This document shows positions 30,076-43,620 of a stretch of DNA of 64,000 bases, piece by piece. Within the stretch, counting starts at the first letter, position 1; each line of letters starts with the position of its first letter. The position numbers and the translations under genes are program-made. Below the pieces are notes generated by a model. The model was given only the letters and a program-made list of their open reading frames with translations. It ran no database searches and was not told the DNA's origin. The stretch is from Diorhabda sublineata (taxonomy: Eukaryota > Arthropoda > Insecta > Coleoptera > Chrysomelidae), in NCBI RefSeq assembly GCF_026230105.1, contig NC_079478.1, positions 21,157,653 through 21,221,652 of the forward strand, read 5' to 3'.

Positions 30076-33000
30076 AATATTTAAGGAATGATGAAATTCG
30101 ACTTCAAATTAGGAAGATAGACTTTGAAAATTTTCGATCAACACAAAGTGACAGTCAACCTCAATGGGCTTCAGTGGATGTAAATCGACGATATCTGACA
30201 AAGTTAGATGCAAACTCACTGAAATATATAAAAAATGTTGAAATTCGACTTCAAATTAGGAAGGTAGACTTTGAAAATTTTCAATCAACACAAAGTGACA
30301 ATCGACCTCAATGGGCTTCAATGGATGTTAATCGACGATATCTGACAAAGTTAGATGCAAACCCACTGAAATATATAAGAAATGTTGAAATTCGACTTCA
30401 AATTAGGAAGATAGACTTTGAAAATTTCCAATCAACACAAAGTGACAGTCGACCTCAATGGGCTTCAGTGGATGTAAATCGACGATATCCGACAGTTAGA
30501 TGCAAACTCACTGAGATATATAAGGAATGTTGAATTTCGACTCCAAATTAGGAAGATAGACTTTGAAAATTTTCAATCAACACAAAGTGACAGTCGACCT
30601 CAATGGGCTTCAGTGGATGTAAATCGACGATATCCGACAGTTAGATGCAAACTCACTGAGGTATATAAGGAATGTTGAATTTCGACTACAAATTAGGAAG
30701 ATAGACTTTGAAAATTTTCGATCAACACAAAGTGACAGTCAACCTCAATGGGCTTCAGTGGATGTAAATCGACGATATTTGACAAAGTTAGATGCAAACC
30801 CACTGAAATATATAAGAAATGTTGAAATTCGACTTCAAATTAGGAAGATAGACTTCAAAAATTTTCAATCAACACAAAGTGACATTCGAACTCAATGGGC
30901 TTCAATGGATGATAATCGACGATATCTGACAAAGTTAATTGCAAACTCACTCAAATATATAAGAAATGTTGAAATTCGACTTCAAATTAGGAAGATAGAC
31001 TTTAAAAATTTTCAATCAACACAAGGTGACAATCGGCCTCAATGAGCTTCAATGGATGTTAATCGACGATATCTGACAAAGTTAGATGCAAACCCACTGA
31101 AATATATAAGAAATGTTGAAATTCGACTTCAAATTAGGAAGATAGACTTCGAAAATTTTCAATCAACACAAAGTGACATTCGAACTCAATGGGCTTCAAT
31201 GGATGATAATCGACGATATCTGACAAAGTTAATTGCAAACTCACTCAAATATATAAGAAATGTTGAAATTCGACTTCAAATTAGGAAGATAGACTTTAAA
31301 AATTTTCAATCAACACAAGGTGACAATCGGCCTCAATGAGCTTCAATGGATGTTAATCGACGATATCTGACAAAGTTAGATGCAAACCCACTGAAATATA
31401 TAAGAAATGTTGAAATTCGACTTCAAATTAGGAAGATAGACTTTGAAAATTTTCAATCAACACAAAGTGACAATCGACCTCAATGGGCTTCAATGGATGT
31501 TAATTGACGATATCTGACGAAGTTAATTGCAAACTCACTCAAATATATAAGAAATGTTGAAATTCGACTTCAAATTAGGAAGATAGACTTTGAAAATTTT
31601 CAATCAACACAAAGTGACAATCGACCTCAATGGGCTTCACTGGATGTTAATCGACGATATCTGACAAAGTCAATTGCAAACTTGGGCTTCAATGGATGTT
31701 AATCGACCATATCTGACAAAGTTAGACGTAAACTCAATGAAATATATAAGAAATTTTGGAATTCGACTCCAAATTAGGAAGATAGACTTTGAAAATTTTC
31801 AATCAACACAAAGTGACAGTCGACCTCAATGGGCTTCAGTGGATGTAAATCGACGATATCCGACAGTTAGATGCAAACTCACTGAGATATATAAGGAATG
31901 TTGAAATTCGACTACAAATTAGGAAGATAGACTTTGAAAATTTTCAAAAAACACAAAGTGACAATCGATCTCAATTGGCTTCAATGGATGTTAATCGACG
32001 ATATCTGACAAAGTTAGATGCAAACTCACTGAAATATTTAAAAAATGTTGAAATTCGACTTCAAATTAGGAAGATAGACTTTGAATATTTTCAATCAACA
32101 CAAAGTGACAATCGACCTCAATGGGCTTCAATGGATGTTAATCGACGATATCTGACAAAGTTAATTGCAAACTCACTCAAATATATAAGAAATGTTGAAA
32201 TTCGACTTCAGATTAGGAAGATAGACTTTAAAAATTTTCAATTAATAATAACACAAAGTGACAGTCGACCTCAATGGGCTTTAGTGGATGTGAATCGACG
32301 ATATCTTACAGTTAGATGCAAACTCACTGAAATATATAAGGAATGTTGAAATTCGACTTCAAATTAGGAAGGTAGACTTTGAAAATTTTCAATCAACACA
32401 AAGTGACAATCGACCTCAATGGGCTTCAATGGATGTTAATCGACGATATCTGACAAAGTTAGATGCAAACTCAATGGAATATATAAGAAATATTGAAATT
32501 CGACTTCAAATTAGGAAGATAGACTTTGAAAATTTTCAATCAACACAAAGTGACAGTCGACCTCAATGGGCTTCAGTGGATGTAAATCGACGATATCCGA
32601 CAGTTAGATGCAAACTCACTGAGATATATAAGGAATGTTGAATTTCGACTACAAATTAGGAAGATAGACTTTGAAAATTTTCGATCAACACAAAGTGACA
32701 GTCAACCTCAATGGGCTTCAGTGGATGTAAATCGACGATATCTGACAAAGTTAGATGCAAACCCACTGAAATATATAAGAAATGTTGAAATTCGACTTCA
32801 AATTAGGAAGATAGACTTTGAAAATTTTCAATCAACACAAAGTGACAGTCGACCTCAATGGGCTTCAGTGGATGTAAATCGACGATATCCGACAGTTAGA
32901 TGCAAACTCACTGAGATATATAAGGAATGTTGAATTTCGACTCCAAATTAGGAAGATAGACTTTGAAAATTTTCAATCAACACAAAGTGACAGTCGACCT

Positions 33001-34457
33001 CAATGGGCTTCAGTGGATGTAAATCGACGATATCCGACAGTTAGATGCAAACTCACTGAGATATATAAGGAATGTTGAAATTCGACTACAAATTAGGAAG
33101 ATAGACTTTGAAAATTTTCAATAAACACAAAGTGACAATCGATCTCAATTGGCTTCAATGGATGTTAATCGACGATATCTGACAAAGTTAGAGGCAAACT
33201 CACTGAAATATTTAAAAAATGTTGAAATTCGACTTCAAATTAGGAAGATAGACTTTGAATATTTTCAATCAACACAAAGTGACAATCGACCTCAATGGGC
33301 TTCAATGGATGTTAATCGACGATATCTGACAAAGTTAATTGCAAACTCACTCGAATATATAAGAAATGTTGAAATTCGACTTCAAATTAAGAAGATAGAC
33401 TTTGAAAATTTTCAATCAACACAAAGTGACAGTCGACCTCAATGGGCTTCAGTGGATGTGAATCGACGATATCTGACAGTTAGATGCAAACTCACTGAAA
33501 TATTTAAGGAATGATGAAATTCGACTTCAAATTAGGAAGATAGACTTTGAAAATTTTCGATCAACACAAAGTGACAGTCAACCTCAATGGGCTTCAGTGG
33601 ATGTAAATCGACGATATCTGACAAAGTTAGATGCAAACTCACTGAAATATATAAAAAATGTTGAAATTCGACTTCAAATTAGGAAGGTAGACTTTGAAAA
33701 TTTTCAATCAACACAAAGTGACAATCGACCTCAATGGGCTTCAATGGATGTTAATCGACGATATCTGACAAAGTTAGATGCAAACCCACTGAAATATATA
33801 AGAAATGTTGAAATTCGACTTCAAATTAGGAAGATAGACTTTGAAAATTTCCAATCAACACAAAGTGACAGTCGACCTCAATGGGCTTCAGTGGATGTAA
33901 ATCGACGATATCCGACAGTTAGATGCAAACTCACTGAGATATATAAGGAATGTTGAATTTCGACTCCAAATTAGGAAGATAGACTTTGAAAATTTTCAAT
34001 CAACACAAAGTGACAGTCGACCTCAATGGGCTTCAGTGGATGTAAATCGACGATATCCGACAGTTAGATGCAAACTCACTGAGGTATATAAGGAATGTTG
34101 AATTTCGACTACAAATTAGGAAGATAGACTTTGAAAATTTTCGATCAACACAAAGTGACAGTCAACCTCAATGGGCTTCAGTGGATGTAAATCGACGATA
34201 TCTGACAAAGTTAGATGCAAACCCACTGAAATATATAAGAAATGTTGAAATTCGACTTCAAATTAGGAAGATAGACTTCAAAAATTTTCAATCAACACAA
34301 AGTGACATTCGAACTCAATGGGCTTCAATGGATGATAATCGACGATATCTGACAAAGTTAATTGCAAACTCACTCAAATATATAAGAAATGTTGAAATTC
34401 GACTTCAAATTAGGAAGATAGACTTTAAAAATTTTCAATCAACACAAGGTGACAATC
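28935..34457 (+). repeat. Copied block at 3424-bp offset (about 2.1 kb, two copies)
   Basis: Sequence from about 28935 to 31033 corresponds to about 32355 to 34457. Anchors are 29297 with 32721, 29725 with 33149, 30174 with 33597 and 30758 with 34181. The offset falls from 3424 to 3423 because the first copy has one extra G at about 30035 (GATGTGGAATCG). The second copy ends at an abnormal junction at 34458. Confidence 0.8.
32236..32256 (+). repeat. 6-bp insertion within a monomer
   Basis: One unit reads CAATTAATAATAACACAAAG where sister units at 34992, 37187 and 26270 read CAATTAACACAAAG. The six extra bases look like local slippage of an AAT-like motif. They leave the frame unchanged. Confidence 0.85.
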
Positions 34458-34553
34458 TAGATAGACTTCAAATTAGGAAGATAGACTTTGAAAATTTTCA
34501 ATCAACACAAAGTGACAATCGACCTCAATGGGCTTCACTGGATGTTAATCGAC
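34344..34553 (+). repeat. 210-bp fused unit with patchwork junction
   Basis: Two monomers are fused with a net loss of 84 bp (294 to 210). After GGTGACAATC (ending 34457) comes T, then AGATAGACTT (34459-34468), then CAAATTAGG. AGATAGACTT belongs to unit position 74 onward (GAAGATAGACTTTG), whereas CAAATTAGG belongs to unit position 63 onward, preceded there by GACTT. The join therefore looks like a short copied insert linked through the shared GACTT. The homologous first copy near 31030 is normal. Confidence 0.82.
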
Positions 34554-37500
34554 GATATCTGACAAAGTCAATTGCAAACTTGGGCTTCAATGGATGTTAA
34601 TCGACCATATCTGACAAAGTTAGACGTAAACTCAATGAAATATATAAGAAATTTTGGAATTCGACTCCAAATTAGGAAGATAGACTTTGAAAATTTTCAA
34701 AAAACACAAAGTGACAATCGATCTCAATTGGCTTCAATGGATGTTAATCGACGATATCTGACAAAGTTAGATGCAAACTCACTGAAATATTTAAAAAATG
34801 TTGAAATTCGACTTCAAATTAGGAAGATAGACTTTGAATATTTTCAATCAACACAAAGTGACAATCGACCTCAATGGGCTTCAATGGATGTTAATCGACG
34901 ATATCTGACAAAGTTAATTGCAAACTCACTCAAATATATAAGAAATGTTGAAATTCGACTTCAAATTAGGAAGATAGACTTTAAAAATTTTCAATTAACA
35001 CAAAGTGACAGTCGACCTCAATGGGCTTCAGTGGATGTGAATCGACGATATCTTACAGTTAGATGCAAACTCACTGAAATATATAAGGAATGTTGAAATT
35101 CGACTTCAAATTAGGAAGGTAGACTTTGAAAATTTTCAATCAACACAAAGTGACAATCGACCTCAATGGGCTTCAATGGATGTTAATCGACGATATCTGA
35201 CAAAGTTAGATGCAAACTCAATGAAATATATAAGAAATTTTGAAATTCGACTTCAAATTAGGAAGATAGACTTTGAAAATTTTCAATCAACACAAAGTGA
35301 CAGTCGACCTCAATGGGCTTCAGTGGATGTAAATCGACGATATCCGACAGTTAGATGCAAACTCACTGAGATATATAAGGAATGTTGAAATTCGACTACA
35401 AATTAGGAAGATAGACTTTGAAAATTTTCGATCAACACAAAGTGACAGTCAACCTCAATGGGCTTCAATGGATGTTAATCGACGATATCTGACAAAGTTA
35501 GATGCAAACCCACTGAAATATATAAGAAATGTTGAAATTCGACTTCAAATTAGGAAGATAGACTTTGAAAATTTTCAATCAACACAAAGTGACAATCGAC
35601 CTCAATGGGCTTCAATGGATGTTAATTGACGATATCTGACGAAGTTAATTGCAAACTCACTCAAATATATAAGAAATGTTGAAATTCGACTTCAAATTAG
35701 GAAGATAGACTTTGAATATTTTCAATCAACACAAAGTGACAATCGACCTCAATGGGCTTCAATGGATGATAATCGACGATATCTGACAAAGTTAATTGCG
35801 AACTCACTCAAATATATAAGAAATGTTGAAATTCGACTTCAAATTAGGAAGATAGACTTTGAAAATTTTCAATAAACACAAAGTGACAATCGATCTCAAT
35901 TGGCTTCAATGGATGTTAATCGACGATATCTGACAAAGTTAGAGGCAAACTCACTGAAATATTTAAAAAATGTTGAAATTCGACTTCAAATTAGGAAGAT
36001 AGACTTTGAATATTTTCAATCAACACAAAGTGACAATCGACCTCAATGGGCTTCAATGGATGTTAATTGACGATATCTGACGAAGTTAATTGCAAACTCA
36101 CTCAAATATATAAGAAATGTTGAAATTCGACTTCAAATTAGGAAGATAGACTTTGAAAATTTTCAATCAACACAAAGTGACAATCGACCTCAATGGGCTT
36201 CAATGGATGTTAATCGACGATATCTGACAAAGTTAGATGCAAACTCAATGAAATATATAAGAAATTTTGAAATTCGACTTCAAATTAGGAAGATAGACTT
36301 TGAAAATTTTCAATCAACACGAAGTGACAGTCGACCTCAATGGGCTTCAGTGGATGTAAATCGACGATATCCGACAGTTAGATGCAAACTCACTGAGATA
36401 TATAAGGAATGTTGAAATTCGACTACAAATTAGGAAGATAGACTTCGAAAATTTTCAATCAACACAAAGTGACATTCGACCTCAATGGGCTTCAATGGAT
36501 GTTAATCGACGATATCTGACAAAGTTAATTGCAAACTCACTCAAATATATAAGAAATGTTGAAATTCGACTTCAAATTAGGAAGATAGACTTTGAAAATT
36601 TTCAATCAACACAAAGTGACAATCGACCTCAATGGGCTTCAGTGGATGTAAATCGACGGTATCCGACAGTTAGATGCAAACTCACTGAGATATATAAGGA
36701 ATGTTGAAATTCGACTACAAATTAGGAAGATAGACTTTGAAAATTTTCAATCAACACAAAGTGACAGTCGACCTCAATGGGCTTCAGTGGATGTAAATCG
36801 ACGATATCCGACAGTTAGATGCAAACTCACTGAGATATATAAGGAATGTTGAAATTCGACTACAAATTAGGAAGATAGACTTTGAAAATTTTCAAAAAAC
36901 ACAAAGTGACAATCGATCTCAATTGGCTTCAATGGATGTTAATCGACGATATCTGACAAAGTTAGATGCAAACTCACTGAAATATTTAAAAAATGTTGAA
37001 ATTCGACTTCAAATTAGGAAGATAGACTTTGAATATTTTCAATCAACACAAAGTGACAATCGACCTCAATGGGCTTCAATGGATGTTAATCGACGATATC
37101 TGACAAAGTTAATTGCAAACTCACTCAAATATATAAGAAATGTTGAAATTCGACTTCAAATTAGGAAGATAGACTTTAAAAATTTTCAATTAACACAAAG
37201 TGACAGTCGACCTCAATGGGCTTCAGTGGATGTGAATCGACGATATCTTACAGTTAGATGCAAACTCACTGAAATATATAAGGAATGTTGAAATTCGACT
37301 TCAAATTAGGAAGATAGACTTTGAAAATTTTCGATCAACACAAAGTGATAGTCAACCTCAATAGGCTTCAGTGGATATAAATCGACGATATCTGACAAAG
37401 TTAGATGCAAACTCACTGAAATATATAAAAAATGTTGAAATTCGACTTCAAATTAGGAAGGTAGACTTTGAAAATTTTCAATCAACACAAAGTGACAATC

Positions 37501-39386
37501 GACCTCAATGGGCTTCAATGGATGTTAATCGACGATATCTGACAAAGTTAGATGCAAACTCAATGAAATATATAAGAAATTTTGAAATTCGACTTCAAAT
37601 TAGGAAGATAGACTTTGAAAATTTTCAATCAACACAAAGTGACAGTCGACCTCAATGGGCTTCAGTGGATGTAAATCGACGATATCCGACAGTTAGATGC
37701 AAACTCACTGAGATATATAAGGAATGTTGAAATTCGACTTCAAATTAGGAAGATAGACTTAGAAAATTTTCAATCAACACAAAGTGACATTCGAACTCAA
37801 TGGGATTTAATGGATGATAATCGACGATATCTGACAAAGTTAATTGCGAACTCACTCAAATATATAAGAAATGTTGAAATTCGACTTCAAATTAGAAAGA
37901 TAGACTTTGAAAATTTTCAATCAACACAAAGTGACAATCGACCTCAATGGGCTTCAATGGATGTTAATCGACGATATCTGACAAAGTTAGATGCAAACTC
38001 AATGAAATATATAAGAAATTTTGAAATACGACTTCAAATTAGGAAGATAGACTTTGAAAATTTTCAATCAACACAAAGTGACAGTCGACCTCAATGGGCT
38101 TCAGTGGATGTAAATCGACGATATCCGACAGTTAGATGCAAACTCACTGAGATATATAAGGAATGTTGAAATTCGACTACAAATTAGGAAGATAGACTTC
38201 GAAAATTTTCAATCAACACAAAGTGACATTCGACCTCAATGGGCTTCAATGGATGTTAATCGACGATATCTGACAAAGTTAATTGCAAACTCACTCAAAT
38301 ATATAAGAAATGTTGAAATTCGACTTCAAATTAGGAAGATAGACTTTAAAAATTTTCAATCAACACAAGGTGACAATCGGCCTCAATGGGCTTCAATGGA
38401 TGTTAATCGACGATATCTGACAAAGTTAGATGCAAACCCACTGAAATATATAAGAATTGTTGAAATTCGACTTCAAATTAGGAAGATAGACTTCGCAAAT
38501 TTTCAATCAACACAAAGTGACATTCGAACTCAATGGGATTTAATGGATGATAATCGACGATATCTGACAAAGTTAATTGCGAACTCACTCAAATATATAA
38601 GAAATGTTGAAATTCGACTTCAAATTAGGAAGATAGACTTTGAAAATTTTCAATCAACACAAAGTGAAAATCGACCTCAATGGGCTTCAATGGATGTTAA
38701 TTGACGATATCTGACGAAGTTAATTGCAAACTCACTCAAATATATAAGAAATGTTGAAATTCGACTTCAAATTAGGAAGATAGACTTTAAAAATTTTCAA
38801 TCAACACAAGGTGACAATCGGCCTCAATGGGCTTCAATGGATGTTAATCGACGATATCTGACAAAGTTAGATGCAAACCCACTGAAATATATAAGAAATG
38901 TTGAAATTCGACTTCAAATTAGGAAGATAGACTTCGAAAATTTTCAATCAACACAAAGTGACATTCGAACTCAATGGGATTTAATGGATGATAATCGACG
39001 ATATCTGACAAAGTTAATTGCGAACTCACTCAAATATATAAGAAATGTTGAAATTCGACTTCAAATTAGGAAGATAGACTTTGAAAATTTTCAATCAACA
39101 CAAAGTGACAATCGACCTCAATTGGCTTCAATGGATGTTAATTGACGATATCTGACGAAGTTAATTGCAAATTCACTCAAATATATAAGAAATGTTGAAA
39201 TTCGACTTCAAATTAGGAAGATAGACTTTGAAAATTTTCAATCAACACAAAGTGACAATCGACCTCAATGGGCTTCACTGGATGTTAATCGACGATATCT
39301 GACCAAGTCAATTGCAAACTTGGGCTTCAATGGATGTTAATCGACCATATCTGACAAAGTTAGACGTAAACTCAATGAAATATATA

Positions 39387-40854
39387 AGAAATTTTGGAAT
39401 TCGACTCCAAATTAGGAAGATAGACTTTGAAAATTTTCAATCAACACAAAGTGACAGTCGACCTCAATGTGCTTCAGTGGATGTAAATCGACGATATCTG
39501 CTAAAGTTAGAGGCAAACTCACTGAGATATATAAGGAATGTTGAAATTCGACTTCAAATTAGGAAGATAGACTTTGAAAATTTTCGATCAACACAAAGTG
39601 ACAGTCAACCTCAATGGGCTTCAGTGGATTAAATCGACGATATCTGACAAAGCAAGATGCAAACTCACTGAAATATATGAAAAATGTTGAAATTCGACTT
39701 CAAATTAGGAAGGTAGACTTTGAAAATTTTCAATCAACACAAAGTGACAATCGACATCAATGGGCTTCAATGGATGTCAATCGACGATATCTGACAAAGT
39801 TAGATGCAAACTCAATGAAATATATAAGAAATTTTGAAATTCGACTCCAAATTAGGAAGATAGACTTTGAAAATTTTCAATCAACACAAAGTGACAATCG
39901 ACCTCAATGGGCTTCAATGGATGTTATTCGACGATATCTGACAAAGGTAGATGCAAACTCAATGAAATATATAAGAAATTTTGAAATTCGACTCCAAATA
40001 AGGAAGATAGACTTTGAAAATTTTCAATCAACACAAAGTGACAGTCGACCTCAATGGGCTTCAGTGGATGTAAATCGACGATATCTGACAATGTTAGATG
40101 CAAACTCAATGAAATATATAAGAAATTTTGGAATTCGACTCCAAATTAGGAAGATAGACTTTGAAAATTTTCAATCAACACAAAGTGACAGTCGACCTCA
40201 ATGTGCTTCAGTGGATGTAAATCGACGATATCTGCTAAAGTTAGAGGCAAACTCACTGAGATATATAAGGAATGTTGAAATTCGACTTCAAATTAGGAAG
40301 ATAGACTTTGAAAATTTTCGATCAACACAAAGTGACAGTCAACCTCAATGGGCTTCAGTGGATTAAATCGACGATATCTGACAAAGCAAGATGCAAACTC
40401 ACTGAAATATATGAAAAATGTTGAAATTCGACTTCAAATTAGGAAGGTAGACTTTGAAAATTTTCAATCAACACAAAGTGACAATCGACATCAATGGGCT
40501 TCAATGGATGTCAATCGACGATATCTGACAAAGTTAGATGCAAACTCAATGAAATATATAAGAAATTTTGAAATTCGACTCCAAATTAGGAAGATAGACT
40601 TTGAAAATTTTCAATCAACACAAAGTGACAATCGACCTCAATGGGCTTCAATGGATGTTATTCGACGATATCTGACAAAGGTAGATGCAAACTCAATGAA
40701 ATATATAAGAAATTTTGAAATTCGACTCCAAATAAGGAAGATAGACTTTGAAAATTTTCAATCAACACAAAGTGACAGTCGACCTCAATGGGCTTCAGTG
40801 GATGTAAATCGACGATATCTGACAATGTTAGATGCAAACTCAATGAAATATATA
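39387..40854 (+). repeat. 734-bp tandem duplication, nearly identical copies
   Basis: Copies at about 39387-40120 and 40121-40854 repeat every variant I checked: CCTCAATGTGCTTC, ATCTGCTAAAG, the 1-bp deletion GTGGATTAAATCG, AAAGCAAGATGC, GATGTTATTCG, AAAGGTAGATG, CCAAATAAGG and ACAATGTTAG. The period is five monomers minus one base, from the GTGGATTAAATCG deletion. Translations across the copies are identical until one Gly/Glu difference where the copies diverge (40131 against 40865). A related partial series continues at 41040-41390. Confidence 0.9.
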
Positions 40855-42885
40855 AGAAATTTTGAAATTCGACTCCAAATTAGGAAGATAGACTTTGAAA
40901 ATTTTCAATCAACACAAAGTGACAGTCGACCTCAGTGGGCTTCAGTGGATGTAAATCGACGATATCCGACAGTTAGATGCAAACTCACTTAGATATATGA
41001 GGAATGTTGAAATTGGACTACAAATTAGGAAGATAGACTTTGAAAATTTTCAATCAACACAAAGTGACAATCGACATCAATGGGCTTCAATGGATGTCAA
41101 TCGACGATATCTGACAAAGTTAGATGCAAACTCAATGAAATATATAAGAAATTTTGAAATTCGACTCCAAATTAGGAAGATAGACTTTGAAAATTTTCAA
41201 TCAACACAAAGTGACAATCGACCTCAATGGGCTTCAATGGATGTTAATCGACGATATCTGACAAAGGTAGATGCAAACTCAATGAAATATATAAGAAATT
41301 TTGAAATTCGACTCCAAATAAGGAAGATAGACTTTGAAAATTTTCAATCAACACAAAGTGACAGTCGACCTCAATGGGCTTCAGTGGATGTAAATCAACG
41401 ATATCTGACAGTTAGATGCAAACTCACTAAAATATATAAGGAATGTTGAAATTCGACTTCAAATTAGGAATATAGACTTTGAAAATTTTCAATCAACACA
41501 AAGTGACAATCGACCTCAATGGGCTTCACTGGATGTTAATCGACGATATCTGACAAAGTTAATTGCAAACTTGGGCTTCAATGGATGTTAATCGACGATA
41601 TCTGACAAAGTTAGACGCAAACTCAATGAAATATATAAGAAATTTTGGAATTCGACTCCAAATTAGGAAGATGGACTTTGAAAATTTTCAATAAACACAA
41701 AGTGACAATTGACTTCAATGGATGTCAATCGACGATATCTGACAAAGTTTGATGCGAACTCAATGAAATATAAAAGAAATTTTGAAATTCGACTCCAAAT
41801 TAGGAAGATAGACTTTGAAAATTTTCAATAAACACAAAGTGACAGTCGACCTCAATGGGCTTCAGTGGATGTTAATCGACGATATCTGACAAAGTTAATT
41901 GCAAACTCACTCAAATATATAAGAAATGTTGAAATTCGACTTCAAATTAGGCAGATAGACTTTGAAAATTTTCAATCAACACAAAGTGACAATCGACCTC
42001 AATGGGCTTCAATGGATGTTAATCGACGATATCTGACAAAGTTAATTGCAAACTCACTCAAATATATAAGAAATGTTGAAATTCGACTTCAAATTAGGAA
42101 GAAAGACTTTAAAAATTTTCAATTAACACAAAGTGACAGTCGACCTCAATGGGTTTCAGTGGATGTGATTCGACGATATCTGACAGTTAGATGCAAACTC
42201 ACTAAAAAATATAAGAAATTTTGAAATTCGACTCCAAATTAGGAAGATTGACTTTGAAAATTTTCAATTAACACAAAGTGACAGTCGACCTCAATGGGCT
42301 TCAGTGGATGTAAATCGACGATATCTGACAGTTAGATGAAAACTCACTGAAATATATAAGGAACGTTGAAATTCGACTTCAAATTAGGAAGATAGACTTT
42401 GGAAATTTTCAATCAACACAAAGTGAAAATCGACCTCAATGGGCTTCAATGGATGTTAATCGACGATATCTGACAAAGTTAGATGCAAACTCAATGAAAT
42501 ATATAAGAAATTTTGAAATTCGACTCCAAATTAGGAAGATTGACTTTAAAAATTTTCAATTAACACAAAGTGACAGTCGACCTCAATGGGTTTCAGTGGA
42601 TGTGATTCGACGATATCTGACAGTTAGATGCAAACTCAATGAAATATATAAGAAATTTTGAAATTCGACTCCAAATTAGGAAGATTGACTTTGACAATTT
42701 TCAATCAACTCAAAGTGACAGTCGACCTCAATGGGCTTCAGTGGATGTAAATCGACGATTTCTGACAGTTAGATGCAAACTCACTGAAATATATAAGGAA
42801 TGTTGGAATTCGACTTCAAATTAGGAAGATAGACTTTGAAAATTTTCAATCAACACAAAGTGAAAATCGACCTCAATGGGCTTCA
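40855..42885 (+). repeat. Region D remainder: mixed 147/145-bp units
   Basis: Variant-rich units follow, including the last 52-bp truncated unit (41520-41571), several 145-bp units with GACAGTTAGATG, and units with GGGTTTCAGTGGATGTGATTCG. A shortened unit near 41710 reads CAATTGACTTCAATGG where others have CGACCTCAATGGGCTTCAATGG. No gene seen. Confidence 0.8.
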
Positions 42886-43620
42886 ATGGATGTTAATCGA
42901 CGATATCGGACAAAGTTAGATGCAAACTCAAGGAAATATATAAGAAAATTCGAAATTCGACTCCAAATTAGGAAGATAGACTTTGAAAATTTTCAATCAA
43001 CACAAAGAGACAATCGATCTCAATGGGCTTCAATGGATGTTAATCGACGATATCTGACAAAGTTAATTGCAAACTCACTCAAATATATAAGATATGTTGA
43101 AATTCGACTCCAAATTAGGAAGATACACTTTGAAAATTTTCAATCAACACAAAGTGACAGTCGACCTCAATGGGCTTTAGTGGATGTAAATCGACGATAT
43201 CTGACAAAGTTATAAGCAAACTCACAGAAATATATAAGAAATGTTGAAATTCGACTTCAAATTAGGAAGATAGACTTTAAAAATTTCCAATCAACACAAA
43301 GTGACAATCGACCTCAATGGGCTTCAATGGAAGTTAATCGACGATATCTGACAAAGTTGATTGCAAACTCACTCAAATATATAAGAAATGTTGGAATTCG
43401 ACTTCAAATTAGGAAAATAGACTTTGAAAATTTTCTTTCAACCCAAAGTAACAATCGACCTCAATGGGCTTCTGTGGATGTTAATCGACGATATCTGACA
43501 AAGTTAATTGCAAACTCACTCAAATAAATAAGGAATGTTGAAATTCGACTTCAATTTAGGAAGATAGACTTTGAAAATTTTCAATCAACACAAAGTGACA
43601 GTCGACCTCAATGGGCTTCA

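Larger units (their letters stand above)
22400..39386 (+). repeat. Region C: 145-bp-rich higher-order mosaic
   Basis: Many units here carry GATATCCGACAGTTAG (145 bp), often paired with GATCAACACAAAGTGACAGTCAACC units. New markers appear: GCAAACCCACTG, CAAGGTGACAATCGGCC, and ACATTCGAACTCAATGGGATTTAATGGATGATAATC. Only five 52-bp units remain, about 2.9-4.7 kb apart. Blocks recur at offsets of 1172 bp (25284 with 26456), 7139 bp (24535 with 31674), 10472 bp (27777 with 38249) and 11793 bp (27044 with 38837). No gene seen. Confidence 0.85.
10253..41571 (+). repeat. 52-bp truncated satellite units (24 copies, shared breakpoint)
   Basis: A unit shortened by 95 bp runs directly from GCAAACT (unit position 27) into TGGGCTTC (unit position 123). 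I count 24, at 10253-10304, 10746-10797, 12114-12165, 13340-13391, 13686-13737, 13885-13936, 14521-14572, 15451-15502, 16530-16581, 18050-18101, 18396-18447, 18595-18646, 18941-18992, 19726-19777, 20072-20123, 20271-20322, 20617-20668, 21547-21598, 24492-24543, 28356-28407, 31631-31682, 34529-34580, 39269-39320 and 41520-41571. Every copy has the same junction, usually preceded by a TTCACTGG start, so one founding deletion was probably spread by amplification. The 95-bp loss shifts the reading frame. None occurs before 10.25 kb or after 41.6 kb. Confidence 0.93.
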
